Shown here in pieces: positions 1 through 5,364 of a stretch of DNA of 6,313 bases (position 1 is its first letter; each line of letters starts with the position of its first letter). The translations under genes were made by a program, and so were the position numbers. The notes under the pieces are model-generated. The model ran no database searches and was not told the origin of the DNA. It saw only the letters and a list, made by a program, of their open reading frames with translations. The stretch spans positions 3,214 to 9,526 of the forward strand of contig PYCK01000182.1 in the NCBI GenBank assembly GCA_009649835.1. Direction: 5' to 3'. The stretch comes from Candidatus Methanocomedens sp. (GTDB lineage Archaea; Halobacteriota; Methanosarcinia; Methanosarcinales; Methanocomedenaceae).

Positions 1-80
1 AATGTAGACAGGCATGGTATTATCACATTTGTGGTTATTAACTTTCAGGTGATAGATCATATTCTACGAAAAAATGCAAA

Positions 81-89
81 GTATTTTAT
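81..89 (+). promoter_or_regulatory. possible TATA box for the DUF5611-lyase operon
   Basis: GTATTTTAT is the most TATA-like sequence ahead of the first gene. Archaeal TATA boxes centre about 27 nt upstream of the start of transcription, which would place the start near 112, just before the SD at 116-121. The surrounding DNA is AT-rich and offers other weak candidates, so this is tentative. Confidence 0.25.
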
Positions 90-115
90 CATTCTGCAAT
101 CAACAGACACATAAA

Positions 116-121
116 GGTGAT
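116..121 (+). promoter_or_regulatory. ribosome binding site GGTGAT pointing to an ATT start
   Basis: GGTGAT matches six bases complementary to the archaeal 16S 3' end (AUCACC). It lies 4 nt before the ATT codon at 126-128, which is in frame with the downstream gene, but more than 40 nt before the first in-frame ATG at 165. A weaker GAGG (148-151) precedes that ATG by 13 nt. The site therefore favours initiation at 126. Confidence 0.5.
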
Positions 122-164
122 ATAAATTAAGGAATACAAATTAAAGCGAGGATTCAAGCCTGAA

Positions 165-434
165 ATGGACCGCATAAAAGAAGTATTGCAGGACAGTTTC
201 CAGGTCCCGGTGACCGAAGAGGACGGAAAACTCATCGTCAGTTACGGCGCACTTAAACGAGTCGAAGCCAGTATTGTAGATAAGAAACTGTGCGTAGACA
301 CAACGCCCAACCCAAACGTCACTGACGAGGAGATACTCGAAACCAACAAGAAGTTCAGGAATTTCCTTGATAATGCCACCGGCTATACTGCAAAACAGCG
401 GGTCAGCAAAGCGAAAAAAGACGTCCAGAAATAA
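165..434 (+). CDS. DUF5611-like small conserved archaeal protein
   Basis: This is an 89-residue protein from ATG 165, acidic in its first half and Lys/Arg-rich at the end. I recognise the pattern GKLxVSYGALKR (residues 21-32) followed by TNKKFRNFL and ATGYTAKQRVxKAKK near the C-terminus as resembling the DUF5611 family of methanogenic archaea, whose function is unknown. It has no signal peptide, membrane segment or catalytic motif, so it is presumably cytosolic. The coding frame stays open upstream of ATG 165 back to 126 and encodes KEYKLKRGFKPE. From memory, relatives begin with a similar Y-K-x-KRGF segment, so the true product is probably about 102 residues, starting at ATT 126 with the GGTGAT site in front. 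The 165 start is kept here as the first standard start codon. The lyase gene follows 24 nt after the stop, suggesting co-transcription. Confidence 0.7.
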   Translation: MDRIKEVLQDSFQVPVTEEDGKLIVSYGALKRVEASIVDKKLCVDTTPNPNVTDEEILETNKKFRNFLDNATGYTAKQRVSKAKKDVQK

Positions 435-458
435 TCATTTCAAAATTCAGGTGTGAGG

Positions 459-971
459 ATGGAACCCGGACCCCTGGACAAGCTAACAACCCTTGATATC
501 CCAACCACCCTGCGAATATGTGCAGGAACGGACGGGTCGGTCACATACCTGCTGGAAGTCATGACAAAACATCAGGTAGATGTTGTGACCAGTATCCAGG
601 AAGTGGGAGAGGCCACCGAAGCAGAGGCAAAACTGCTGGGCATCAGGCAAAATGACCCTGTGAACCACAGGGAGGTCGTGCTTAAGGTCTCGGGAAAGCC
701 ATATGTGTTCGCCCGCTCACTTGCCCCCATAGACCTGATGCCCGGGGGCATGAAAGCTGACCTGATACGGGCCGACATCCCCATAGGACGGATATTGAGG
801 AAATACAAGTTCGAGACCAGAAGGGATATCCTCAATATCGTAATGTTGAAGGGAGAGGGAGTGTTCAGTGGTGTTCCAGTACTGTCCAGGGAATATAATA
901 TCATACACGGCGGGCGTGTCTTGATGTGGATAAATGAACAATTCCCTGTAGATGACAGATGGGAACTATAG
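459..971 (+). CDS. chorismate pyruvate-lyase-like protein (DUF98/UbiC fold)
   Basis: The 170-residue protein probably converts chorismate to 4-hydroxybenzoate plus pyruvate in the cytosol. It has the order of motifs of the UbiC/Rv2949c lyase fold: HREVVLKVSGKPYVFARSLAP (about 70-90), PIGRILRKYKFETRRDIL (about 108-125) and a C-terminal strand ending in INEQFP (about 158-163). By comparison with E. coli UbiC, R71 and E160 correspond to the substrate-binding Arg76 and Glu155, and G110 lies in the conserved LG/IG turn. The archaeal members are smaller outliers of this fold. ATG 459 is preferred because AGGTG (449-453) sits 5 nt before it; the frame could also start at GTG 453, but that codon overlaps the SD. 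In methanogens 4-hydroxybenzoate is a plausible precursor of the methanopterin arene, so a cofactor role is inferred. The gene is convergent with DUF2111, 17 nt away. Confidence 0.8.
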   Translation: MEPGPLDKLTTLDIPTTLRICAGTDGSVTYLLEVMTKHQVDVVTSIQEVGEATEAEAKLLGIRQNDPVNHREVVLKVSGKPYVFARSLAPIDLMPGGMKADLIRADIPIGRILRKYKFETRRDILNIVMLKGEGVFSGVPVLSREYNIIHGGRVLMWINEQFPVDDRWEL

Positions 972-988
972 ATTGACTGCCCGCTGCA

Positions 989-1396
989 TTAAGGTGTGGA
1001 GACCCTGGATTTCAGGATATCACTTACCTGGTTGACTATCTCAGGATAATCTCCAAAAGCATCACCCAGGTCAACAGTACCGACCACATCCACAATTCCT
1101 ATAGCAGCAATTCCATATCCGTCTTCATTTTTAATAGTGGTCACCACTACAGGTATGCCGGAATAAGCCCCTGTCCTGGGGATGGACTTGATGGTTGAGT
1201 TGGTCTCAAGTGCCTTTTCCAGAGTAGGTCCGGTATATTCATAGTCCAGTACTTTACCCTTTTCAATCCTCACACCCAGTTTGTTCAGCGTGCGCATGGT
1301 GATGGGAAGTCCCAACAATTCATGGATTGCCTTTGCAATTGGTACGATCTCCTTACTGGTGGAATCAGCTGTGATTGTTATGCCAAGATATTCCAT
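989..1396 (-). CDS. DUF2111 family protein
   Basis: The 135-residue protein matches the DUF2111 family, known to me mainly from methanogens and close relatives and without an assigned function. Recognisable features are AIHELLGLPITMRTLNKLGVRIEKG in the first third, EYTGPTLEKALETN in the middle, then GAYSGIPVVVTTI and a hydrophobic strand AAIGIVDVVGTVDLG, ending in a YPEIVNQV helix. The hydrophobic strands look like a compact alpha/beta or PAS/GAF-like ligand-binding fold rather than membrane segments; this is inference. The frame extends upstream to an ATG at 1426, but the ATG at 1396 is chosen because a near-perfect SD, AGGAGTGA, lies 5 nt in front of it and the extra ten residues (MIISIIGVKI) look like translated leader. 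It is transcribed alone, convergent with the lyase. Confidence 0.85.
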   Translation of the reverse strand: MEYLGITITADSTSKEIVPIAKAIHELLGLPITMRTLNKLGVRIEKGKVLDYEYTGPTLEKALETNSTIKSIPRTGAYSGIPVVVTTIKNEDGYGIAAIGIVDVVGTVDLGDAFGDYPEIVNQVSDILKSRVSTP

Positions 1397-1401
1397 AATT
1401 T

Positions 1402-1409
1402 TCACTCCT
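1402..1409 (-). promoter_or_regulatory. strong ribosome binding site deciding the DUF2111 start
   Basis: On the minus strand AGGAGTGA matches the archaeal anti-SD at seven of eight bases and ends 5 nt before ATG 1396. The alternative upstream ATG at 1426 would place this site inside the coding region, so 1396 is the better start. Confidence 0.75.
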
Positions 1410-1430
1410 ATAATTGATATTATCACTGAA

Positions 1431-1440
1431 ATATATATAG
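1431..1440 (-). promoter_or_regulatory. TATA box for the DUF2111 gene
   Basis: The minus strand reads CTATATATAT, a textbook archaeal TATA box, centred about 27 nt upstream of 1408-1409. Transcription from there would give a very short leader carrying the AGGAGTGA site. A second TATA-like sequence (CAATATATAGG, minus strand, about 1499-1509) lies further upstream and could be an additional promoter. Confidence 0.45.
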
Positions 1441-1576
1441 ATCACTATTGAAATACCTTTCCAGGGATGCCGTAAATTGTATAGTCCCCTTTTGGTAACC
1501 TATATATTGCCCCTTTCCACCTAAACCATATTTCGATTTCATCGGATATTCCTCGAAAAACCTGGAAGGAACAGTT

Positions 1577-3121
1577 CTAATGCAGCACCTGCCGGTATAC
1601 TCCTAAGGTCTTCGCCGAGATATCCTTCCAGTCAAAGCATGAAATTACTCTTTCCCTTCCTTTTTTGCCCATTTTGTACCGTTTTTCAGGGTCGTGGTAT
1701 AACCTGGCGATCGCCTCTGAAAGACCCTCATCACTCCTTGGCTCTACAAGAAGACCTGTCCTGTTATGGTCTATGATATCAGGCATCCCGCCAGTCCGGA
1801 TTCCAATACACGGTGTCTCGCATGCCATGGCCTCCAGGAGGACAATACCGAACGGCTCATAGACACTGGGCAGCACGAACACGTCGGAAAGGGAATGTAA
1901 CTTGATAAGTTCGCTCCTGCCAACACGCGGGAGGCAGAGGATATGTTTATCATTATAAATATCCTGATGGCCGACCATGACAAGCATGATCTCAGGTATC
2001 TGACTGGCAAGTTTCTTCACAGCATTGACCAGGTACTTCACACCCTTTTGCGGATCATCCCTGCCAACGAACAGCACGACAAACCTGTTATCAAGCATGT
2101 ATTTCCTGCGGATATCATCCGCCTCCTGGTGCTTGAAGACCGCAGTGTCCACGCCGTTCGGTATGACAGTGATCTTATTGTAATTGATACCAAAGGTCTG
2201 GTTAAGTTCCCTTCGCATGTATCTCGATACTGCAATGAACATATCCACCTTATCCACTACATTCTGCTCCATAACAACACTCAGCCTGTTAGGCTTGAGC
2301 CTGTTGATCTCGGTACTGTGAGCCGTCATCACCAGGGGCAGTCCAGTGTCATTTTTAGCTTCTGTTGCAGCCATCTGGATCAATCCTCCATGTGAATGCA
2401 GCAGGTCAAGTTCTGCATTCGAAAGATATTTATTTACCATCGCGGCCACATTGAAATTGGTCATTACCCGTTTAAAATCCTTAGTGGAATAGTTCGATGC
2501 AGTTACTAAAGGTTTAGATGACTTGGGAACATACGCACTTCCTGCCTTCTGGCCGTCCAATCCTTCAACATGTGACGTAATATCAAATGTCTGGTTAAGT
2601 TCCCTTCGCATGTATCTTGATTCTACATTGAACCTGTCCACCTTATCCACTACATTCTGCCTGCTAATAACGCTTAGCTTGTCTGGCTTGGGCCTGTTAA
2701 CATCGGTATTGTGCGCAGTCATCACCGGAGGCAGTTGGGTGTCATTTTTTACTACTGTTGCAGCCATCCGGATCAATTCTTCTTGTGAATTCAGCAGGTC
2801 AAGTTTATTATTATTTGAAAGATGTTTATCCATCATCCCTGGCACATTGAAATTGTTCAATATCCTTTCAAACATATAATAGGAACGGTTCGATACAGGT
2901 ACTAAAGGTTTAGATGACCTGTGCACAAACACACTTCCTGCCTTCTGGGAGTCCAATCCTTCCACATGTGATGTGAACACATGCACTTGCCGGATACTCT
3001 CTGCAAGATGTCTTGCCAGTTCGGTCACATGGACCCCAACCCCACCAAATATTTTCGGTGTGAATTCATACGAGAGAAAACCCACACTAATATCATTTAT
3101 TTTTTGCTGTCTTGCTGCCAT
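1577..3121 (-). CDS. GT4-family glycosyltransferase (glycogen-synthase-like) with internal duplication
   Basis: This 514-residue GT-B glycosyltransferase would transfer a sugar from a nucleotide-sugar donor, plausibly glucose to an alpha-glucan given the GH15 gene next door. The N-terminal Rossmann domain opens with VGFLSYEFTPKIFGGVGVHVTELARHL (about 13-39, Gly-rich donor/acceptor loop). The C-terminal domain shows VIPNGVDT (319-326), FVGRDDPQKG (351-360, with the Arg/Lys that hold the donor phosphates) and EPFGIVLLE (422-430, the EX7E motif). Residues 50-181 and 182-312 are two tandem copies of the same segment, so the protein is about 130 residues longer than a usual member of about 384. 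Copy 2 keeps HSHGG (242-246) and TAHSTE (266-271); copy 1 has NSQEE (111-115) and TAHNTD. The frame is intact. ATG 3121 has AGGA 9 nt upstream. Whether the enzyme is active, and which sugar it uses, is not certain. Confidence 0.85.
   Translation of the reverse strand: MAARQQKINDISVGFLSYEFTPKIFGGVGVHVTELARHLAESIRQVHVFTSHVEGLDSQKAGSVFVHRSSKPLVPVSNRSYYMFERILNNFNVPGMMDKHLSNNNKLDLLNSQEELIRMAATVVKNDTQLPPVMTAHNTDVNRPKPDKLSVISRQNVVDKVDRFNVESRYMRRELNQTFDITSHVEGLDGQKAGSAYVPKSSKPLVTASNYSTKDFKRVMTNFNVAAMVNKYLSNAELDLLHSHGGLIQMAATEAKNDTGLPLVMTAHSTEINRLKPNRLSVVMEQNVVDKVDMFIAVSRYMRRELNQTFGINYNKITVIPNGVDTAVFKHQEADDIRRKYMLDNRFVVLFVGRDDPQKGVKYLVNAVKKLASQIPEIMLVMVGHQDIYNDKHILCLPRVGRSELIKLHSLSDVFVLPSVYEPFGIVLLEAMACETPCIGIRTGGMPDIIDHNRTGLLVEPRSDEGLSEAIARLYHDPEKRYKMGKKGRERVISCFDWKDISAKTLGVYRQVLH
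2186..2578 (-). repeat. copy 2 of intragenic tandem duplication (conserved copy)
   Basis: This copy encodes residues 182-312, from TSHVEGLD to LNQTFGI, directly abutting copy 1. It keeps the family-typical motifs LDLLHSHGGL, VMTAHSTEINRLKP and FIAVSRYMRREL and runs straight into the C-terminal domain. Two long identical DNA blocks join it to copy 1 at an offset of 393 nt: 2197-2224 with 2590-2617, and 2244-2267 with 2637-2660. Confidence 0.9.
2579..2974 (-). repeat. copy 1 of intragenic tandem duplication (degenerate copy)
   Basis: This copy encodes residues 50-181, from TSHVEGLD to LNQTFDI. Against copy 2, 86 of 131 aligned residues are identical by hand count. It is one codon longer, in an AAT-AAT-AAT (NNN) run at residues 103-105. 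Residues expected in the GT-B cleft are altered: HSHGG has become NSQEE and FIAVSR has become FNVESR. The frame has no stop codon. Confidence 0.9.
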
Positions 3122-3130
3122 TTATCTATT

Positions 3131-3151
3131 TCCTGTGCAGAATTCTGCACA
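3131..3151 (-). promoter_or_regulatory. perfect palindrome/hairpin abutting the glycosyltransferase SD
   Basis: TGTGCAGAATTCTGCACA (3134-3151) is a perfect 18-bp palindrome. In the minus-strand transcript it can fold as a 7-bp stem with an AAUU loop, immediately followed by the AGGA Shine-Dalgarno element (3131-3134), which is 9 nt before ATG 3121. It could be a translational control hairpin or a DNA operator for a dimeric regulator. Confidence 0.45.
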
Positions 3152-3153
3152 AT

Positions 3154-3179
3154 TAACTGCTCGCTAACGCTCGCAGTTA
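3154..3179. repeat. inverted repeat TAACTGC...GCAGTTA
   Basis: Seven-base arms (3154-3160 and 3173-3179) are separated by a 12-nt GC-rich spacer, TCGCTAACGCTC, that itself contains two CGCT units. It stands out from the AT-rich DNA around it. It may be a small dispersed element or an operator upstream of the glycosyltransferase. Confidence 0.4.
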
Positions 3180-3183
3180 CTAA

Positions 3184-3210
3184 AGTATATGAAGTAATAT
3201 ACTGTATATA
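3184..3210. promoter_or_regulatory. cluster of GTATAT half-sites including the glycosyltransferase TATA box
   Basis: AGTATAT (3184-3190), its inverse ATATACT (3197-3203) and GTATATA (3204-3210) form two overlapping inverted repeats, with spacers of 6 nt and 1 nt. On the minus strand AATTATATAC (about 3204-3213) is a good archaeal TATA box for the glycosyltransferase, predicting a start of transcription near 3180 and a leader of about 60 nt. A regulator bound to the half-sites would cover this box. Confidence 0.35.
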
Positions 3211-3231
3211 ATTGAAAAACCCCTGATTTCA

Positions 3232-3273
3232 ATTACTTAACAATTATCACTTAATAACGATCACTCAATAATT
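3232..3273 (+). repeat. three tandem 14-bp near-repeats in the divergent promoter
   Basis: The units are ATTACTTAACAATT (3232-3245), ATCACTTAATAACG (3246-3259) and ATCACTCAATAATT (3260-3273). Pairwise they match at 10 or 11 of 14 positions, consensus ATYACTYAAYAAYK. They lie between the putative TATA boxes of the two divergent genes, where an operator array would be expected. AT-rich composition makes chance similarity possible. Confidence 0.35.
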
Positions 3274-3277
3274 AACT

Positions 3278-3287
3278 CATAATATAG
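3278..3287 (+). promoter_or_regulatory. possible TATA box for the GH15 gene
   Basis: CATAATATAG is the nearest TATA-like sequence before the GH15 gene. A start of transcription about 27 nt downstream would fall near 3310, giving a very short leader before ATG 3317. It lies just downstream of the 14-bp repeat array. Confidence 0.35.
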
Positions 3288-3316
3288 CACTGATATGCAT
3301 TAAAGGTTATGATAAA

Positions 3317-5260
3317 ATGCCAAAACCCCTTGTAGTCGGAAATGGGTCCTTGCTGGTGAACCTTGACAGGAACGCAAGCATACGGGACATGTACTTTCCC
3401 CATGTGGGGGATGAGAACCACGTTAACGGCCGCCACTGCCGGGTAGGAGTGGTGGTTGAAGGGAAAAACTTGGGATTGGTATCCCTTATAGGAGATGACT
3501 GGGTCTACAGGCTTGGTTATAAGAAAGATACATTGGTAACCGATTCAAATTACCACAACGACCGGCTCGATATTGATCTGAGGTTTAACGAATGCGTGCA
3601 TCCTTTCGAAAATGTGTTCATTCGCAGGATAGCAATAACCAACACTGACACAGAGGATATCGAGCTAAAGCTGCTTTTCTCCCATGACATTGCACTTTAC
3701 GAGAACCCGATGGGGGATACAGGAGTGTATGATCCGGCAGTGCAGTCCATAATACATTACCAGCGCTCCCGCTATTTCCTTATCAATGGCTCACCACACT
3801 TCGACCAGTATGAGATCGGCCCCAAAGGAGAGAACGAATCCAGTATAATACGCTCGGCAGAGCTTAATATGAACTCAATCCAGGTAGGGGCAGTGAACAG
3901 TTTTATCAGGTTCTCCCAGCATCTTGCACCCAGTGAGACAAAAACACTGTATTACTGGATAGCGGCCGGAAAAACATTTTATGATGTCAAGCGGCTCAAT
4001 GAACTGGTCCTTGAAAGAACTCCTGAACTAATGATGGCCGAAACCGGGCAGTACTTTCATTCATGGGTGAATAAAGAAAAATATGACTTTTTTAACCTTC
4101 CAGTGAAGGTGGCAGATCTGTTCAAACACAGCCTGCTTATCATACGCTCGCAGATCGACAATGATGGGGCGATCATCGCTGCCAATGATAGTGATATCCT
4201 TGAACGGTTCAACATGGATTCATACAGTTATATGTGGCCGCGGGACAGTGCATTCATTGCCATGTCGCTGGACATGGCACAATATTCCGGAATTGTGCAT
4301 AAGTTTTTCAATTACTGCCATGACCTTATCAGTGAGCACGGATATTTCCTGCAAAAGTACAATCCTACAGGTACCCTGGCAAGCGGCTGGATGCCCTGGC
4401 TCACTCCTGAGGGACATGTGCAGCTTCCAATACAGGAGGATAGTACTGCCCTCATACTCATAGCCCTGTGGAACCACTACAAGACCACCAGGTGCATTGA
4501 GACCATTGACCAGCTCTATAATTCCATGGTAAAGCCGGCTGCTGAGTTCATGACAAGGTACCGGGATCCTGCTACCGGGCTTCCAAAACCCAGTTACAAC
4601 TTATGGGAGGAGCATAGGGCTGTCCATACCTATACATCTTCGACCGTTTACGCGGCCCTGAAGTGTGCGGCCGGGTTTGCACGATTGTACGAGGATGATG
4701 ACCTTGCAGGGAAATACAGCACGGCTGCCGATGAGATAAAAGCGGGGATCGAGACACATCTGTATGATGAAGAACTGGGGCGGTTCCTGCGCAGCATCGA
4801 CCCGAGGGATGAGACTGTTGATGCCAGCCTGTATGCTGTTTCCCAGTTCAAGGTGCTGCCACCTGATGATGTGAGGGTGGTCAATACCATGAAGGCTATT
4901 GAGGAGAAACTCTCTGTAAAAACGGATATAGGTGGCATTGCCAGGTTCTATAAGGATATATATCACCAGGTAATAGAGTACGATCCTGAGAAAATACCAG
5001 GCAATCCCTGGTTCATATGTACCCTCTGGGTAGCCCAGTGGCATATCCATAAGGCAAAGAGCATTAGCGACCTGGAAAAACCAGAGCAGATCCTGCTATG
5101 GGTCACTGAGCGTGCTACCCAGACCGGTATTCTGGCAGAGCAGTTGAATCCTTTTGACGGAAGTCCTTTAAGTGTCAGCCCGCTTACGTGGGCCCATGCC
5201 ACTTTTGTTATTACGGTTATGGCTTTTGTCGAGAAGGCGAGGTTGCTGGAGAAGGAGTGA
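3317..5260 (+). CDS. GH15 family glucoamylase-type glycoside hydrolase
   Basis: This 647-residue enzyme would release glucose from the non-reducing ends of alpha-glucans, or act on a short alpha-glucoside, by an inverting mechanism. Residues 1 to about 245 form the N-terminal beta-sandwich domain of prokaryotic and archaeal GH15 enzymes, opening with KPLVVGNGSLLVNLDRNASIRDMYFPHVG. From about 265 to the end is the (alpha/alpha)6 barrel, with SYMWPRDSAF (304-313), GHVQLPIQEDSTAL (366-379), PSYNLWEEHRAVHTYTSS (425-442), GNPWFICTLW (562-571) and ILAEQLNPFDGSPLSVSPLTWAHA (605-628). E431 is the expected general acid and E608 the general base, so it looks catalytically complete at the usual family length. 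No signal peptide is present, so it should act inside the cell. AAAGG (3302-3306) lies 10 nt before ATG 3317. Divergent transcription from the glycosyltransferase suggests paired glycogen turnover. Substrate choice cannot be read from sequence. Confidence 0.93.
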   Translation: MPKPLVVGNGSLLVNLDRNASIRDMYFPHVGDENHVNGRHCRVGVVVEGKNLGLVSLIGDDWVYRLGYKKDTLVTDSNYHNDRLDIDLRFNECVHPFENVFIRRIAITNTDTEDIELKLLFSHDIALYENPMGDTGVYDPAVQSIIHYQRSRYFLINGSPHFDQYEIGPKGENESSIIRSAELNMNSIQVGAVNSFIRFSQHLAPSETKTLYYWIAAGKTFYDVKRLNELVLERTPELMMAETGQYFHSWVNKEKYDFFNLPVKVADLFKHSLLIIRSQIDNDGAIIAANDSDILERFNMDSYSYMWPRDSAFIAMSLDMAQYSGIVHKFFNYCHDLISEHGYFLQKYNPTGTLASGWMPWLTPEGHVQLPIQEDSTALILIALWNHYKTTRCIETIDQLYNSMVKPAAEFMTRYRDPATGLPKPSYNLWEEHRAVHTYTSSTVYAALKCAAGFARLYEDDDLAGKYSTAADEIKAGIETHLYDEELGRFLRSIDPRDETVDASLYAVSQFKVLPPDDVRVVNTMKAIEEKLSVKTDIGGIARFYKDIYHQVIEYDPEKIPGNPWFICTLWVAQWHIHKAKSISDLEKPEQILLWVTERATQTGILAEQLNPFDGSPLSVSPLTWAHATFVITVMAFVEKARLLEKE

Positions 5261-5331
5261 AGAGGGGGATAAGAGCGGTATTGAAGTGGAAGCGGTAGAG
5301 AAACTATCGGTCATTTGGGAGTTTAGTAAAA

Positions 5332-5361
5332 TCCGGCAATCGTGAGGATTGACCCGTTTTT
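5332..5361. terminator. possible bidirectional terminator between GH15 and the toxin
   Basis: CAATC (5337-5341) and GATTG (5347-5351) form a short stem with a GTGAG loop, extended by GG/CC outside a one-base bulge. A TTTTT run (5357-5361) follows on the plus strand, and on the minus strand the stem is followed by CCGGATTTT. It lies between two convergent genes, where both transcripts need to end. The stem is short, so confidence is limited. Confidence 0.4.
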
Positions 5362-5364
5362 CCA

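Larger units (their letters stand above)
1..125 (+). other. AT-rich leader/intergenic region
   Basis: No convincing protein-coding sequence is visible here. The stretch holds a good anti-SD match, AGGTGAT at 47-53, with no ATG, GTG or TTG at usable distance. It also has a TATA-like stretch (GTATTTTAT, about 81-89) and a second SD, GGTGAT, at 116-121. If the TATA-like stretch is a promoter, transcription would begin near 110-115, just ahead of the second SD. The end of any gene lying to the left is not recognisable within the window. Confidence 0.4.
1397..1576. other. intergenic region between DUF2111 promoter and glycosyltransferase 3' end
   Basis: This 180-bp region carries the DUF2111 promoter side and the transcript end of the glycosyltransferase. 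It includes two TATA-like boxes, two copies of CCCCTTT (1486-1492 and 1510-1516), and on the minus strand a GTTTTTCG run near 1553-1560 that could end glycosyltransferase transcription. I see no coding sequence or RNA gene in it. Confidence 0.4.

Noticed and set aside
74..130. 18-codon frame ATG 74 to TAA 130 as a leader peptide
   Set aside because: The nearest SD (47-53) is about 20 nt away and the peptide has no regulatory codon pattern.
453..458. GTG 453 as start of the lyase gene
   Set aside because: The codon overlaps the AGGTG ribosome binding site; ATG 459 has correct spacing.
572..904. 110-codon open frame on the minus strand
   Set aside because: It is antisense to the chorismate lyase gene, which has a recognisable fold pattern and a proper SD.
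1397..1426. Upstream ATG 1426 as start of DUF2111
   Set aside because: It would put the AGGAGTGA SD inside the coding sequence, and the added residues look like translated leader.
1943..2395. 150-codon open frame on the plus strand
   Set aside because: It lies opposite the glycosyltransferase coding strand, has no SD or protein-like motif pattern, and shows the composition of an antisense shadow.
2186..2974. Diversity-generating retroelement pattern (template/variable repeat) in the glycosyltransferase
   Set aside because: The differences between copies are of all base types, not mainly at adenines, both copies are inside one coding frame, and there is no reverse transcriptase in the window.
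4601..5050. 149-codon open frame on the minus strand
   Set aside because: It is antisense to the GH15 catalytic domain, where the plus frame carries all diagnostic motifs.
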